47,751 nucleotides of DNA from an uncultured Eubacterium sp. (GCA_910584245.1 CAJTZF010000003.1:1-47751); one strand, 5' to 3'. Numbered from the stretch's first letter, positions 1 to 9,316 are shown. Program-made: numbers and translations. The notes: generated by a model from the sequence alone, not told the origin.

Positions 1-2
1 AT

Positions 3-85
3 GCAGGAAAAGAGACTTGAACTCTCATGGTATTGCTACCACACGGACCTGAACCGTGCGCGTCTGCCAATTCCGCCATTCCTGC
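3..85 (-). tRNA. tRNA-Leu (anticodon CAG)
   Basis: Read on the minus strand, the 83-nt segment folds as a class II tRNA. The acceptor stem GCAGGAA pairs with TTCCTGC, there is a GG-containing D loop, and the anticodon loop reads TTCAGGT, giving anticodon CAG. A long variable arm and a TTCAAGT T-loop follow. The long variable arm fits leucine. No CCA is visible because the window starts two bases beyond the acceptor end. The contig probably breaks here because tRNA sequence is repeated in the genome. Confidence 0.95.
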
Positions 86-195
86 GTGCCTATTTAAGAT
101 ATCACAAAAAAAAGAAAAAGTCAATAAAAAATATAGAAATTTATAAAAAAATGTAGTATACTAGAAAAAACATCACAAATGGAATGGAGATTGTT

Positions 196-558
196 ATGGG
201 AATTCATGTTGGAATGCTTATATTTGGACTGTTTGACGGCGGTCTTGCCTATGCCATCGTCTACTGTCTTCTTAAAGCAAGATTTAAAGGAAAAAAAATA
301 GGCAGAATACTCGGTGTAATTATGGGAACAATTATATTTTCCATTTACACCGCGCTCTTTATCTGGTTTAACTCCCCTCACGTAAGCGTGAACCCGGACG
401 TAAAAACTGTCGTTTATGCTGCCCCTATCGTCTTGTCGGTACTGCTGTCCGCTTTGGTACTCCTCTCCCAGCCGCCAAAGCTAAAAAAAGAGGACGGTAC
501 AGAAGAACCAGCTGACTCTGATATAGGAGAGGCAACTGCCGCAGAAGAATCTCTCTAA
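196..558 (+). CDS. Small integral membrane protein, unknown function
   Basis: A 120-residue protein that I do not recognise. Three hydrophobic stretches can be seen (about residues 3-23, 33-57 and 68-90), separated by a basic loop with several lysines and followed by an acidic soluble tail rich in Glu and Asp. It is probably an inner-membrane protein with a charged cytoplasmic C-terminus. I chose the ATG at 196 over the one at 184 because GGAGA lies about six bases upstream of it, whereas the upstream ATG has no ribosome binding site. The gene stands alone between the tRNA, which reads the other way, and the phosphoribosyltransferase gene 44 bp downstream. The two may be cotranscribed, since the shared terminator lies after the second gene. 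No function can be assigned from sequence. Confidence 0.7.
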   Translation: MGIHVGMLIFGLFDGGLAYAIVYCLLKARFKGKKIGRILGVIMGTIIFSIYTALFIWFNSPHVSVNPDVKTVVYAAPIVLSVLLSALVLLSQPPKLKKEDGTEEPADSDIGEATAAEESL

Positions 559-602
559 AATTTGTTTCAACTACTAAAATGACATATAGGAGGTAAACAA
601 TC

Positions 603-1244
603 ATGTTGACAAATGCATTTAAAGTTACATCTACATCAAATAATAAAATCCAGATTAAGGTTTTGCCCGGACATTTTGCTACCAGCCATTCACATATCAA
701 TTACTACCTGGATATGACGCGGTTAAAGGTAGGACAGCGGGAGGCAAAAGAGGTCGCTTCCACGATGGCGCAAGACTATCAGTACAATAAGCCGGTTGAT
801 AGTATCATCTGCATGGACGGCTGCCACACGATCGGCGCATATCTGGCAGAACAGTTATCCGATGCCGGCGTTATGTCCATGAACGCCCACCAGAGTATCT
901 ATATTATTGAACCGGAATTTGACCCGAACGGACAGATGATTTTCCGTGACAATATACAGCCGATGGTACGCGGAAAAAATATTGTGCTTCTTCTCGCATC
1001 CGCCACTACGGGAAAGACCATCGCCAGAAGCCTCGAATGCATCGAATACTACGGCGGTATCATCCAGGGCATATCCGCGATATTCAGCGCTGCGAATGCG
1101 ATAAATGATATCCCGATCCACTCCATTTTTCACACGGAAGATTTTACGAGCTACCAGTCGTATTCCCATCACGATTGTCCGTTCTGCCAATCCGGGCAGA
1201 AAATAGATGCGATCGTAAATAACTTTGGTTATTCACAGCTTTAA
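603..1244 (+). CDS. Orotate phosphoribosyltransferase-like protein
   Basis: A 213-residue type I phosphoribosyltransferase-fold protein. The PRPP-binding region is recognisable near residues 125-140 as a hydrophobic strand followed by ASATTGKT. The usual acidic pair of the PRPP loop is degenerate, with Ala and Ser in its place, so catalytic activity as a true OPRTase is uncertain. An earlier segment, DSIICMDGCHTIGAYLA, matches the region where PRTases contact the substrate base. The start is supported by a strong AGGAGG seven to ten bases upstream. It is an orphan here, with no pyr genes nearby, which argues for a salvage or regulatory PRTase rather than the de novo pyrimidine enzyme. A Cys pair (CPFCQSG) near the C-terminus could bind metal. 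Confidence is good for the fold and low for the exact substrate. Confidence 0.7.
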   Translation: MLTNAFKVTSTSNNKIQIKVLPGHFATSHSHINYYLDMTRLKVGQREAKEVASTMAQDYQYNKPVDSIICMDGCHTIGAYLAEQLSDAGVMSMNAHQSIYIIEPEFDPNGQMIFRDNIQPMVRGKNIVLLLASATTGKTIARSLECIEYYGGIIQGISAIFSAANAINDIPIHSIFHTEDFTSYQSYSHHDCPFCQSGQKIDAIVNNFGYSQL

Positions 1245-1253
1245 CGGCTTACA

Positions 1254-1288
1254 AAAGCGGGCTTCCCAATTCGTGGGAAACCCGCTTT
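1254..1288. terminator. Bidirectional intrinsic terminator
   Basis: Arms AAAGCGGGCTTCCCA and TGGGAAACCCGCTTT form a 15-position stem with one mismatch around a five-base loop. It lies between the convergent PRTase gene and flavodiiron gene. T-rich sequence follows on the minus strand and a shorter one on the plus strand, so it probably serves both. Confidence 0.85.
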
Positions 1289-1322
1289 CATTATACTATG
1301 GTGCAAACAATATAACCCGGAT

Positions 1323-2492
1323 TTAGCGCGCTGCTAAAATTTCATCCGCAAGCCGCTCCATCGCCTCTAATGTCGCCTGATTCATCGTAGACTTTATCGA
1401 AACTACTTCGTCGCATATCGTAATTTCTTTCAGGCTTTCCAATATAGCTTTCATTTGTTTTCCGGCCATCGGCGCCCAAGAGCCGTTTTCCATAATACCA
1501 ACCGTTCTTTTTTGGTAATTCTTGCTCTTTAAATGATGAAGGAAGTCTTCCATGACAGGGAAAATCCCGCCATCGTATGTAGCGGCAGCCACAATAACTT
1601 TATCATAACGAAAGGCATCCTCAATTACCTCCGCCATATCTTCCCTTGACAGATCGCTGACTACTACCTTCTTCGCACCCTTCTGCTCCAAAATCTCCCC
1701 GAGCTTTTTCGCAGCCTCCGCGGTATTGCCGTGAATGGACGCATAGGCCACGAGTACACCATCATCCTCTGGCTCATAGCTGCTCCAGGTGTTGTATTTT
1801 CCAATATAATACGCCAAATCCTCTTTTAATATTGGTCCGTGCAGAGGACAGATCATAGATATGTCAAGAGTGGCTGCTTTCTTCAAAAGCGCCTGCACCT
1901 GGGCGCCGTACTTTCCGACAATGTTGAAATAATAACGCCTCGCTTCACAAGCCCACGTATCCTCGATCGAAAGCGCACCAAATTTACCAAATCCATCCGC
2001 TGAAAATAAAACCTTCTCTGACTGCTCATACGTAACCATGACTTCCGGCCAATGAACCATAGGAGCCATAAAAAACTGAAGCGTATGTGCGCCAATCGAA
2101 ATCGTCTCTCCCTCTTTTACAACTACAGTTCTATCTGTGAGATCCATCTCAAAAAACTGCGGAAGCATAGAAAAGGTCTTGGCGTTTCCGATCAGCTTCA
2201 TCTCAGGATATTTATCCGCTATTCTTTTTATATTCGCAGCGTGGTCCGGTTCTAAGTGGGAGATAACAAGATATGCCGGTTTTTTATCACCGAGCGCCTT
2301 TTCTACCTTGGCAAACCACTCGTCCGTTGCACGCTTGTCCACCGTATCCATAATTGTTATATTTTCATCCATAATAATATAAGAATTATAAGAAACTCCT
2401 TTTGGCACAATATACTGGCTCTCAAACAAATCAAGCGTCGTATCATCTACCCCTACATAAATAATTGAATCTGTCACTGTAATATCGCTCAC
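1323..2492 (-). CDS. FprA-family A-type flavodiiron protein
   Basis: This is a flavodiiron protein, a cytoplasmic FMN/non-haem di-iron reductase that removes O2 and/or NO in anaerobes. The N-terminal metallo-beta-lactamase-like half carries the di-iron ligands HLEPDH near residue 80, the histidine in MVHWPE, the aspartate in SADGFG and the histidine in PLHGP. The C-terminal half is a flavodoxin-like FMN domain starting near VLVAYASIHGNTAEAA. Length (389 residues) is normal. I prefer the GTG at 2492: AAGGA lies eight bases upstream of it, and family members start just before the equivalent of ITDSI. The ATG at 2513 would add seven residues and has no ribosome binding site. The gene follows rfbC by about 33 bp (12 bp from the alternative start), so the two are probably cotranscribed. 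No rubredoxin partner is adjacent. Confidence 0.93.
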   Translation of the reverse strand: MSDITVTDSIIYVGVDDTTLDLFESQYIVPKGVSYNSYIIMDENITIMDTVDKRATDEWFAKVEKALGDKKPAYLVISHLEPDHAANIKRIADKYPEMKLIGNAKTFSMLPQFFEMDLTDRTVVVKEGETISIGAHTLQFFMAPMVHWPEVMVTYEQSEKVLFSADGFGKFGALSIEDTWACEARRYYFNIVGKYGAQVQALLKKAATLDISMICPLHGPILKEDLAYYIGKYNTWSSYEPEDDGVLVAYASIHGNTAEAAKKLGEILEQKGAKKVVVSDLSREDMAEVIEDAFRYDKVIVAAATYDGGIFPVMEDFLHHLKSKNYQKRTVGIMENGSWAPMAGKQMKAILESLKEITICDEVVSIKSTMNQATLEAMERLADEILAAR

Positions 2493-2525
2493 AATATCAT
2501 TCCTTTCTTTCATATATTATATTTA

Positions 2526-3074
2526 TTATTGTAAAGAACGAATCCCTTCCCGGCGCTGGTCCTTTTCCGACAGAACCACCTCTACACCGTCCTCGACCGG
2601 CCATTGGATGCCAATCTCCGGATCATTCCACAAAATACCGCCCTCATCCTCCGGATGATAAAAATCTGTACATTTATAGGAAAAAACTGCGGTGTCAGAT
2701 AAAACATAATATCCGTGGGCAAATCCCTCCGGCACATAAAACTGCTTCATATTTTCCTCTGACAGCACTACTCCAAACCATTTTCCATAAGTATCCGAGC
2801 CCTTCCGGATATCCACTGCCACATCAAACACCTCCCCGGACAATACCCGGACAAGCTTCCCCTGTGGATGTTGCTTCTGAAAATGCAGTCCACGCAGCAC
2901 TCCTTTTTTCGACTTAGACTGGTTGTCCTGGACAAATTCCATATCCAATCCATTCGACGCAAACTCCTGCTTATTGTAGGTCTCAACAAAATAACCTCTC
3001 TCATCGCCAAACACTTTTGGCTCAATGACATATAAACCATCAATGTCACAAGGTGTTACTTTTATCTTTCCCAT
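2526..3074 (-). CDS. rfbC: dTDP-4-dehydrorhamnose 3,5-epimerase
   Basis: A 182-residue RmlC/RfbC cupin that epimerises C3 and C5 of dTDP-4-keto-6-deoxyglucose in dTDP-L-rhamnose synthesis. The N-terminal motif VFGDERGYFVETYN, the catalytic-histidine segment RGLHFQ, the VAVDIRKGS strand and the FYVPEGFAHGYYVLSD segment are all typical and complete. The start has AAAGGAAAG a few bases upstream. It is separated from rfbA, rfbB and rfbD, none of which are in this window, and instead precedes the flavodiiron gene. That is an odd pairing with no obvious shared pathway. Rhamnose presumably goes to a cell-wall or capsular polysaccharide made elsewhere. Confidence 0.95.
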   Translation of the reverse strand: MGKIKVTPCDIDGLYVIEPKVFGDERGYFVETYNKQEFASNGLDMEFVQDNQSKSKKGVLRGLHFQKQHPQGKLVRVLSGEVFDVAVDIRKGSDTYGKWFGVVLSEENMKQFYVPEGFAHGYYVLSDTAVFSYKCTDFYHPEDEGGILWNDPEIGIQWPVEDGVEVVLSEKDQRREGIRSLQ

Positions 3075-3206
3075 TTTTTCTTTCCTTTCTTACAAAAAAC
3101 TCAGCTTTCCTGTATAAGGATTGCCCGCAGACGCAGGCAAACCGTTGTGCTTTCCTGTATGCACCATATACAGTATAATATTATTATCTAATTCTAGCAA
3201 TAGTTA

Positions 3207-3235
3207 TTTACAGAAAAGTTGATTTGCGCTAAAAT
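3207..3235 (+). promoter_or_regulatory. Sigma-A-type promoter for tyrA
   Basis: TTTACA at 3207-3212 and TAAAAT at 3230-3235 are separated by 17 bp and lie about 52 bases upstream of the tyrA ATG. Both hexamers differ by one base from consensus. Nothing else conspicuous is seen in this 213-bp interval between the divergent rfbC and tyrA genes. Confidence 0.65.
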
Positions 3236-3287
3236 AATAGGTAACGATTTCGTACCTTTTTATATGGATACACGATTGGAGGAAAAC

Positions 3288-4142
3288 ATGACAGATACAA
3301 AGATCGGTTTTTTTGGCCTTGGTCTCATCGGCGGTTCCATCGCCAAGGCGATACGGTCCCATTACCCAAATATTCACATACAGGTATATTCGAGAAGAAA
3401 AAATCCTGAGTTGGAAACGGGTGTAGCGGAAGGCGTCATTAATACAATCCACTATGACATGGCAGAGCTGTTTTCGACTAGTGACATTCTTTTTTTATGC
3501 GCACCGGTTTTGACAAACATAAGCGTCCTGCCAAAGCTGAAACCACTTATACAAAACCACTGCATTATTACAGATGTGGGCAGTGTAAAGGGAGACATTT
3601 ATCGTGAAGCCGCCCGTCTCGGCATGGAAAAAAACTTTATCGGCGGGCATCCGATGGCTGGCTCTGAAAAAACAGGATATGCAAATTCATCCCGCACCCT
3701 GCTGAAAAATTCGTATTACCTACTGACCCCGACCGAACAGACGAGTAAAGAAAACCTGGACCGTCTCGCATCCCTTCTCTCATGCACGCAGTCAAAGTGC
3801 ATCGTGCTTGACGCAGGCAAACACGATGACGTCACCGCCGCCATCAGTCATGTACCCCACATCGTCGCCGCCGCACTCGTCAATATGGTTCAAAACGGCG
3901 ACGATGAAAATAACTATATGAAAACCTTCGCAGCCGGAGGCTTCAAGGATATCACACGGATTGCCTCCTCTTCCCCTGAAATATGGGAAAGCATATGCAT
4001 TTCCAACAAGAAAAGCATATGCTCCTTTCTGGACCAGCTTATTTCCAGCCTAAATGAAATTCAGTCAAATATAGCAGATGAAAATATCGAAGCGGTCAAC
4101 GCCTTTTTTAAATCGGCCTGTGATTATCGAAACTCGCTGTAG
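3288..4142 (+). CDS. tyrA: Prephenate dehydrogenase
   Basis: A 284-residue NAD(P)-dependent prephenate dehydrogenase of the TyrA family, which converts prephenate to 4-hydroxyphenylpyruvate in tyrosine synthesis. The N-terminal Rossmann motif GFFGLGLIGGSIAKA, the TDVGSVKG segment, the catalytic-region motif GGHPMAGSEKTGY and the SHVPHIVAAAL helix are all present. There is no chorismate mutase domain and no ACT domain. The start was moved to the ATG at 3288 because GGAGGAAAAC precedes it directly and the Rossmann fold begins six residues later. The upstream in-frame extension is not protein-like. The stop lies 19 bp inside the convergent SGNH/acetyltransferase gene. No other aromatic genes are adjacent; trpBA is 40 kb away in the window. 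Confidence 0.93.
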   Translation: MTDTKIGFFGLGLIGGSIAKAIRSHYPNIHIQVYSRRKNPELETGVAEGVINTIHYDMAELFSTSDILFLCAPVLTNISVLPKLKPLIQNHCIITDVGSVKGDIYREAARLGMEKNFIGGHPMAGSEKTGYANSSRTLLKNSYYLLTPTEQTSKENLDRLASLLSCTQSKCIVLDAGKHDDVTAAISHVPHIVAAALVNMVQNGDDENNYMKTFAAGGFKDITRIASSSPEIWESICISNKKSICSFLDQLISSLNEIQSNIADENIEAVNAFFKSACDYRNSL

Positions 4143-5734
4143 GGTAAGCCGTACTCCGCTTTCTTTCCTTCCCAGTACTGCCGGTCCGAATCAGAAATTC
4201 TGCGTATAACCCGGCATGGATTTCCGGCGGCTACTACGCCATCCGGAATATCGGCAGTGACAACAGACCCCGATCCAATAACCACATTGCTGCCGATGTG
4301 AACGCCCGGATTAATGGTGACATTCCCACCAATCCACACATCATCGCCAATGGTCACTTCCTTGCCATATTCCAGACACTCATTTCGGACGGGAGCGTAT
4401 ATGGGATGACCCGCCGTATAAATATTTACCTTGGGTCCCAAAAATACATGGTTGCCAATATTAATCCTGGCAACGTCAAGCATAATACAGTCAAAATTTG
4501 CATAGAAATAATCGCCTACGGATATATTACTTCCGTAGTCGCAGTGAAATGGAGGCTCCACATATACCTCCTGCCCCATCCTCTGAAATAGGGACTGAAG
4601 AATTTGCCGCCTTTTTTCCTCCTCCCCGCTTACGGTCTGGTTATATGCACTTGTCAGCTTCTTGGCCGCCGCCATTTCCTCCCCCAATTTGTCATCACAT
4701 CGATATAACTTCCCTGACAGCATCTTTTCCTTTTCTGTCTCCAAAACAGGCTCCGTCTCTTTGAAATTATCTATAACCGCCGCTTCCAGCCCATAGTCAT
4801 CCTCGGAAGAATCGGCAAACAAACCATCGGACGTTTCTGTCTGTGATGGCCTTGCTCCAACCACTTTCCGAATTAATTCCTGAAACTGTATCCCACTCTG
4901 TTCCTCCTCATCCTCCTGAGACTTTCCGATCTCTTCCTGCTGTTGCGGAATAAATTCCTCCTGATGAAATGGAGTGCGTTCCTCCTCTTGATGAAGCTGC
5001 CTCCGTTCTTCCTCCTGGCGCAGCCTTAACTCTTCCTCCTGGCGAAGCTTCCTCAGCTCTTCTTCCTGACGTTTCTTCCGCTCCTCCTCTTCTCTCGCCT
5101 CCTGCTCCAACTCTTCCTGAAACATGCTAACAATTTTGGTCTGCATCGCCTGTGCGATCTTAGCATGTTCCTCCGGCATCAAATGAAGGCAGTCCACGTC
5201 ACTCGACATCGCCACAACAGCCAAATCAATGAACTCTGCACCCATTTCCTGTGCTACCCGCTCAATCTGGGGGGCAAGTTCAAAAGAATAATCCACCTGT
5301 TCTCTTCCAAATTCAAGATGCAGCGGTGAAAATTCAATCTGGTCACCGAGAAGCATCGGACTGACAAGAAGAAGCTTTGCATCTGTATTTTCCCTGGCCA
5401 GCCGGCACATTTCCAAAAGATTACCCGCAATACTTTGAGGAGTGGCTCCAAAATAAACCTTCAAATCATTTGTACCGAGCATGATGACTAAAAGCTCCAG
5501 CGGCTTATTGACATTGATACAGGGGACAATGTCCGCCATTCCATTGCACCCTTCGATATAGGGATCGTCAAAGGCAATCGTGCGGCCGCTCTTCCCCTCA
5601 TTCACCACTTCAAACTTTTCTCCAAGCAGCTTGTCCAGAAGGCCGGTCCACCGAATATCTTCACTATATCTTGATCCATCAACCGGGGATTGTCCATATG
5701 TATTTGAATCACCAAAGCAAACTATCCTTCTCAT
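4124..5734 (-). CDS. SGNH/GDSL hydrolase fused to a hexapeptide-repeat O-acetyltransferase
   Basis: A two-enzyme fusion of about 536 residues. Residues 1-210 form an SGNH hydrolase: block I is FGDSNTYGQSP, block III is MLGTNDLK, and the catalytic Asp/His pair lies in DVDCLHLMPEEH. Residues about 210-330 are a very charged Glu/Gln/Arg linker with repeated QEEE-type units, probably coiled coil or disordered. Residues about 350-536 form a maltose/galactoside O-acetyltransferase (left-handed beta-helix) with the TAGHP catalytic histidine and VVAAGNPCRVIR end motif. No signal peptide is seen, so it is probably cytoplasmic. I prefer the ATG at 5734 (AGGA eight bases upstream); the ATG at 5740 is possible, and the open frame runs to 5800. 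Opposed esterase and acetyltransferase activities in one chain suggest control of an acetyl group on a shared substrate, but that is inference. Confidence 0.88.
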   Translation of the reverse strand: MRRIVCFGDSNTYGQSPVDGSRYSEDIRWTGLLDKLLGEKFEVVNEGKSGRTIAFDDPYIEGCNGMADIVPCINVNKPLELLVIMLGTNDLKVYFGATPQSIAGNLLEMCRLARENTDAKLLLVSPMLLGDQIEFSPLHLEFGREQVDYSFELAPQIERVAQEMGAEFIDLAVVAMSSDVDCLHLMPEEHAKIAQAMQTKIVSMFQEELEQEAREEEERKKRQEEELRKLRQEEELRLRQEEERRQLHQEEERTPFHQEEFIPQQQEEIGKSQEDEEEQSGIQFQELIRKVVGARPSQTETSDGLFADSSEDDYGLEAAVIDNFKETEPVLETEKEKMLSGKLYRCDDKLGEEMAAAKKLTSAYNQTVSGEEEKRRQILQSLFQRMGQEVYVEPPFHCDYGSNISVGDYFYANFDCIMLDVARINIGNHVFLGPKVNIYTAGHPIYAPVRNECLEYGKEVTIGDDVWIGGNVTINPGVHIGSNVVIGSGSVVTADIPDGVVAAGNPCRVIRRISDSDRQYWEGKKAEYGLPYSEFR

Positions 5735-5836
5735 TTCCATATTCCTTTCCATAAAATTATAATAAACCCAACTACGTTTAGTATAACATACATTGTACAA
5801 TACCGCTACATAAGAATTTATTTATTCCAAGCATTT

Positions 5837-6427
5837 TTACAGTCTTTGGAGCTCGTCCAGCGTCCTTCTGTACGATGGGAGAAAGTCCTGCATAAAAATT
5901 TCTACTTCCTCCATCTTCATGGCGTGAAGCGCCTCACGAATTGTCTCATATGCCGTCGCAAATTCCTTGTTTCCTGCTTTCTCCTCCTCAATGCATTTTA
6001 TGAGGGCTGACAGTTTGTCCGCCGCTTTCACAAGCCTCCAAACTTCCTCATCGCCTTCCCGCATAAACAGAACGTCCTGGTAATATGTCTTCATATAATC
6101 CGGAAGCTGCTCCAATAATTTTCTGTTTGCCATCTCCTCAACCCTCTTATACGCGTCGCGGATGCCCCGGTCATGATATTTAACCGGGGTGGGCATATCG
6201 CCGGTGATAATCTCATTGGCATCGTGGTAAAGGCCGATAAGCGCAAGCTTGTCCAAGTCGACATCTTTTCCACACCGTTCCCGGGATATAATACCTAACC
6301 CATGAGCTAGCATTGCCACCTCCAGCGAATGTTCGCTAATATTTTCCGCCGCCGAATTTCTCATCAGCGACCATCTCTCAATATATTTCATTCTAGCCAT
6401 CATGGCAAAAAAGGGATATTCCTTCAT
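5837..6427 (-). CDS. HD-domain hydrolase, YfbR-like 5'-deoxynucleotidase
   Basis: A 196-residue HD phosphohydrolase closest in motifs to E. coli YfbR, which dephosphorylates deoxynucleoside 5'-monophosphates. Visible motifs are IERWSLMRN, the metal-ligand EHS, LYHDANE (the HD pair), TGDMPTPVKY, and a later KAADKLSALIKC aspartate, in the right order. The predicted protein is cytoplasmic. Its ATG overlaps the uvrA stop by four bases (ATGA), so it is translationally coupled to uvrA and transcribed with it. The pairing makes sense because excision repair and nucleotide turnover produce deoxynucleotides, but co-function is inference. It is the last gene of the run, with 100 bp to the next gene downstream. 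Confidence 0.88.
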   Translation of the reverse strand: MKEYPFFAMMARMKYIERWSLMRNSAAENISEHSLEVAMLAHGLGIISRERCGKDVDLDKLALIGLYHDANEIITGDMPTPVKYHDRGIRDAYKRVEEMANRKLLEQLPDYMKTYYQDVLFMREGDEEVWRLVKAADKLSALIKCIEEEKAGNKEFATAYETIREALHAMKMEEVEIFMQDFLPSYRRTLDELQRL

Positions 6428-9267
6428 GATCCTTTACCAGCTTTCAATATTTTTTTCATATAGGCTCCCGTATGCGAGCCTTTGCATTTGGCGATTTGCT
6501 CCGGCGTCCCCGTCGCAATCACCGTTCCGCCCCGCTCACCGCCCTCTGGTCCAATGTCAATAATATAATCCGCCGTCTTTATCACATCCAGATTGTGCTC
6601 AATCACCACAACGGAATTGCCCCCCTCTGTAAGACGGTGCAAAATATCAATCAACTTATGGACGTCGGCAAAATGAAGCCCTGTCGTCGGCTCGTCAAGA
6701 ATATATATCGTCTTTCCCGTACTCCGCTTGCTTAACTCTGTGGCGAGCTTAATTCTCTGCGCCTCCCCGCCGGACAGCGTCGTAGATGGCTGCCCAAGCT
6801 TTACATAGGATAGGCCGACATCGTACATCGTCTGGATTTTCCGGTGGACCGTCGGCACGTTTTTGAAAAATTCGAGCGCTTCCTCAACGGTCATATCCAG
6901 CACATCATAAATGCTTTTTCCCTTATATTTTACATCCAGTGTCTCCCGGTTATAGCGCTTGCCATCGCACACCTCACAGGGCACATACACATCCGGCAGA
7001 AAATTCATCTCAATTTTAATAATCCCGTCCCCGCGGCAGGCTTCACACCGTCCGCCCTTGACATTAAAACTAAATCTTCCCTTCTTATATCCTTTTGCTT
7101 TTGCATCGGCCGTCGCCGCAAATAAATCACGGATCATATCAAATACGCCGGTATAGGTAGCAGGGTTTGAGCGGGGCGTCCGTCCGATCGGCGACTGGTC
7201 GATATTGATCACTTTGTCAAGCTGCTCCATCCCCTCAATCCCCGTATGTTTGCCCGGAATACATCTGGCGCGGTTGAGATTTTTTGCGAGTGATTTATAC
7301 AAGATTTCATTGACGAGGGAACTTTTACCCGAACCGGATACCCCCGTCACACATGCCAGCACACCGAGTGGAATCTCAACATCTATGTTTTTCAAGTTGT
7401 TCTCCCGCGCGCCGGTAATTTTCAAATACCCCCCCGGCTCTCTCCGCCGCTCCGGTACCGGAATCACGATACGCCGGCTTAAATAGGCGCCCGTAATAGA
7501 CCGTTCGCATTCCATAATCTCTTTCGCAGTTCCGGCGGCGATCACCTCACCCCCATGATCTCCTGCGCCGGGACCAATATCGACGACAAAGTCGGCGGCA
7601 AGCATCGTATCTTCATCGTGCTCGACGACGATGAGTGTATTCCCGAGATCCTTTAAATTTTTCAAAGTCCGGATCAACTTGTCATTGTCTCTCTGGTGCA
7701 GTCCAATGCTTGGCTCGTCTAAAATATAGGCGACCCCGACTAATCCGGAACCAATCTGTGTGGCCAGACGTATGCGCTGTGCCTCCCCTCCCGAAAGAGT
7801 ACCGGTCGCCCGCGAAAGGGAAAGGTAATCCAGTCCGACATCGACGAGAAAACCGAGCCTGGACTTAATTTCTTTTATAATGAGCCTTCCGATCTGCATC
7901 TGCATTGCCGTCAGCTGCAGTCCGTCCACAAATTGTTTCAGATCACTAATGGAGTAATCGCACAATTCCGAAATGTTTTTATCGCCAACCGTGACGGCAA
8001 GCGCCTCCGGCTTCAACCGTCTCCCCCCACATTCATGACAAGGGGTGATCCGCATAAAGGTTTCATATTCCTGCTTCAATCCGTCGGAACCACTCTCGCG
8101 GTATCTCCGCTCCAAATTTTGGATCAGTCCTTCAAATTCTACACGGTAAACACCCTTCCCGCGCTGTCCCTCATAGTGAACTTCTACTTTTTTACCACGC
8201 GTTCCGTGCAAAATAATGTCGCGCACTTCATCCGAATATTGTTCAAACGGTGTGTCCAAGTCAAAATTATATTCCTTTGCGAGCGCATTCATCGTACATC
8301 TCGTATAGCTTTTCGAATCCGTCACCGACTGCCAGCCCGGAACTGCGATCGCTCCCTGGTCAATGCTCAGCGACCAGTCGGGAATTATAAGTTCCGGCGC
8401 AAACTCCATCTTATAACCAATTCCGTGGCACACGGGACATGCCCCGAACGGATTATTAAAAGAAAAGCTCCTCGGTTCAATCTCGTCGACACTGATCCCA
8501 CAGTCCGGGCAGGAAAAGCTCTGGCTGAAATTGATCGGCTCCGCTCCGATGACATCGACGACAAGCAGTCCTCCTGACAGGGATAGTACCGTCTCGATCG
8601 ATTCTGACATACGTTTTTCCACACCCTCGCGCACGACGAGACGATCAACGACAATTTCTATATTATGCTTTTTATTTTTTTCCAGCTTTATTTCCTCCGA
8701 CAAATCATACATGCTGCCATCGACAACCACCCTGACAAAACCGCCCTTTTTCGCCTTGTCAAACACTTTGACATGCTCTCCCTTTCTGCCGCGCACAACG
8801 GGCGCCAGCAGTTGTATCTTCGTACCTTCTGGCAGCTTCATAATTTCATCCGACATCTGGTCCACCGTCTGGCGTTTAATTTCCCTGCCACATTTCGGAC
8901 AGTGCGGAATGCCCACGCGGGCAAAAAGTAACCGGAAATAATCATATATTTCCGTAACGGTTCCAACCGTAGATCTCGGATTGCGGTTTGTCGTCTTCTG
9001 GTCAATTGATATGGCCGGAGGCAGTCCCGAAATACTTTCCACATCTGGTTTTTCCATCTGTCCCAGAAACTGGCGGGCGTACGAGGACAACGACTCCATA
9101 TATCTTCTCTGGCCCTCTGCGTATATTGTGTCAAATGCGAGAGAAGACTTACCGGAACCACTCAGCCCCGTCAACACGACAAATTCATCCCGCGGAATTT
9201 CAATATCTATGTTTTTCAAATTATGCTCGCTCGCACCTTTTATCTTGATCATTCTTTTCTTATCCAT
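6424..9267 (-). CDS. uvrA: Excinuclease ABC subunit A
   Basis: Full-length UvrA (947 residues), the damage-scanning ATPase of nucleotide excision repair. It has tandem ABC ATPase modules: Walker A GLSGSGKSS near residue 36 and GVSGSGKSS near 645, each with a signature LSGGEAQRI segment and a Walker B ILDEP. CxxC zinc modules are visible at CPKC, CPDC, CHEC and CEAC/CEVC. The intervening UvrB-binding and insertion regions are intact. An AGGAGG lies about 12 bases before the ATG. uvrB ends 49 bp upstream and yfbR overlaps the stop, so uvrB-uvrA-yfbR read as one operon. No separate LexA box is visible between uvrB and uvrA, so its SOS control would have to come from upstream of uvrB, where the arrangement is disrupted. 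Confidence 0.98.
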   Translation of the reverse strand: MDKKRMIKIKGASEHNLKNIDIEIPRDEFVVLTGLSGSGKSSLAFDTIYAEGQRRYMESLSSYARQFLGQMEKPDVESISGLPPAISIDQKTTNRNPRSTVGTVTEIYDYFRLLFARVGIPHCPKCGREIKRQTVDQMSDEIMKLPEGTKIQLLAPVVRGRKGEHVKVFDKAKKGGFVRVVVDGSMYDLSEEIKLEKNKKHNIEIVVDRLVVREGVEKRMSESIETVLSLSGGLLVVDVIGAEPINFSQSFSCPDCGISVDEIEPRSFSFNNPFGACPVCHGIGYKMEFAPELIIPDWSLSIDQGAIAVPGWQSVTDSKSYTRCTMNALAKEYNFDLDTPFEQYSDEVRDIILHGTRGKKVEVHYEGQRGKGVYRVEFEGLIQNLERRYRESGSDGLKQEYETFMRITPCHECGGRRLKPEALAVTVGDKNISELCDYSISDLKQFVDGLQLTAMQMQIGRLIIKEIKSRLGFLVDVGLDYLSLSRATGTLSGGEAQRIRLATQIGSGLVGVAYILDEPSIGLHQRDNDKLIRTLKNLKDLGNTLIVVEHDEDTMLAADFVVDIGPGAGDHGGEVIAAGTAKEIMECERSITGAYLSRRIVIPVPERRREPGGYLKITGARENNLKNIDVEIPLGVLACVTGVSGSGKSSLVNEILYKSLAKNLNRARCIPGKHTGIEGMEQLDKVINIDQSPIGRTPRSNPATYTGVFDMIRDLFAATADAKAKGYKKGRFSFNVKGGRCEACRGDGIIKIEMNFLPDVYVPCEVCDGKRYNRETLDVKYKGKSIYDVLDMTVEEALEFFKNVPTVHRKIQTMYDVGLSYVKLGQPSTTLSGGEAQRIKLATELSKRSTGKTIYILDEPTTGLHFADVHKLIDILHRLTEGGNSVVVIEHNLDVIKTADYIIDIGPEGGERGGTVIATGTPEQIAKCKGSHTGAYMKKILKAGKGS

Positions 9268-9316
9268 ATGAATGCTTAACCTCCTGGTTTTTCTCTTCCT
9301 ACTTAATAAACTGCTT

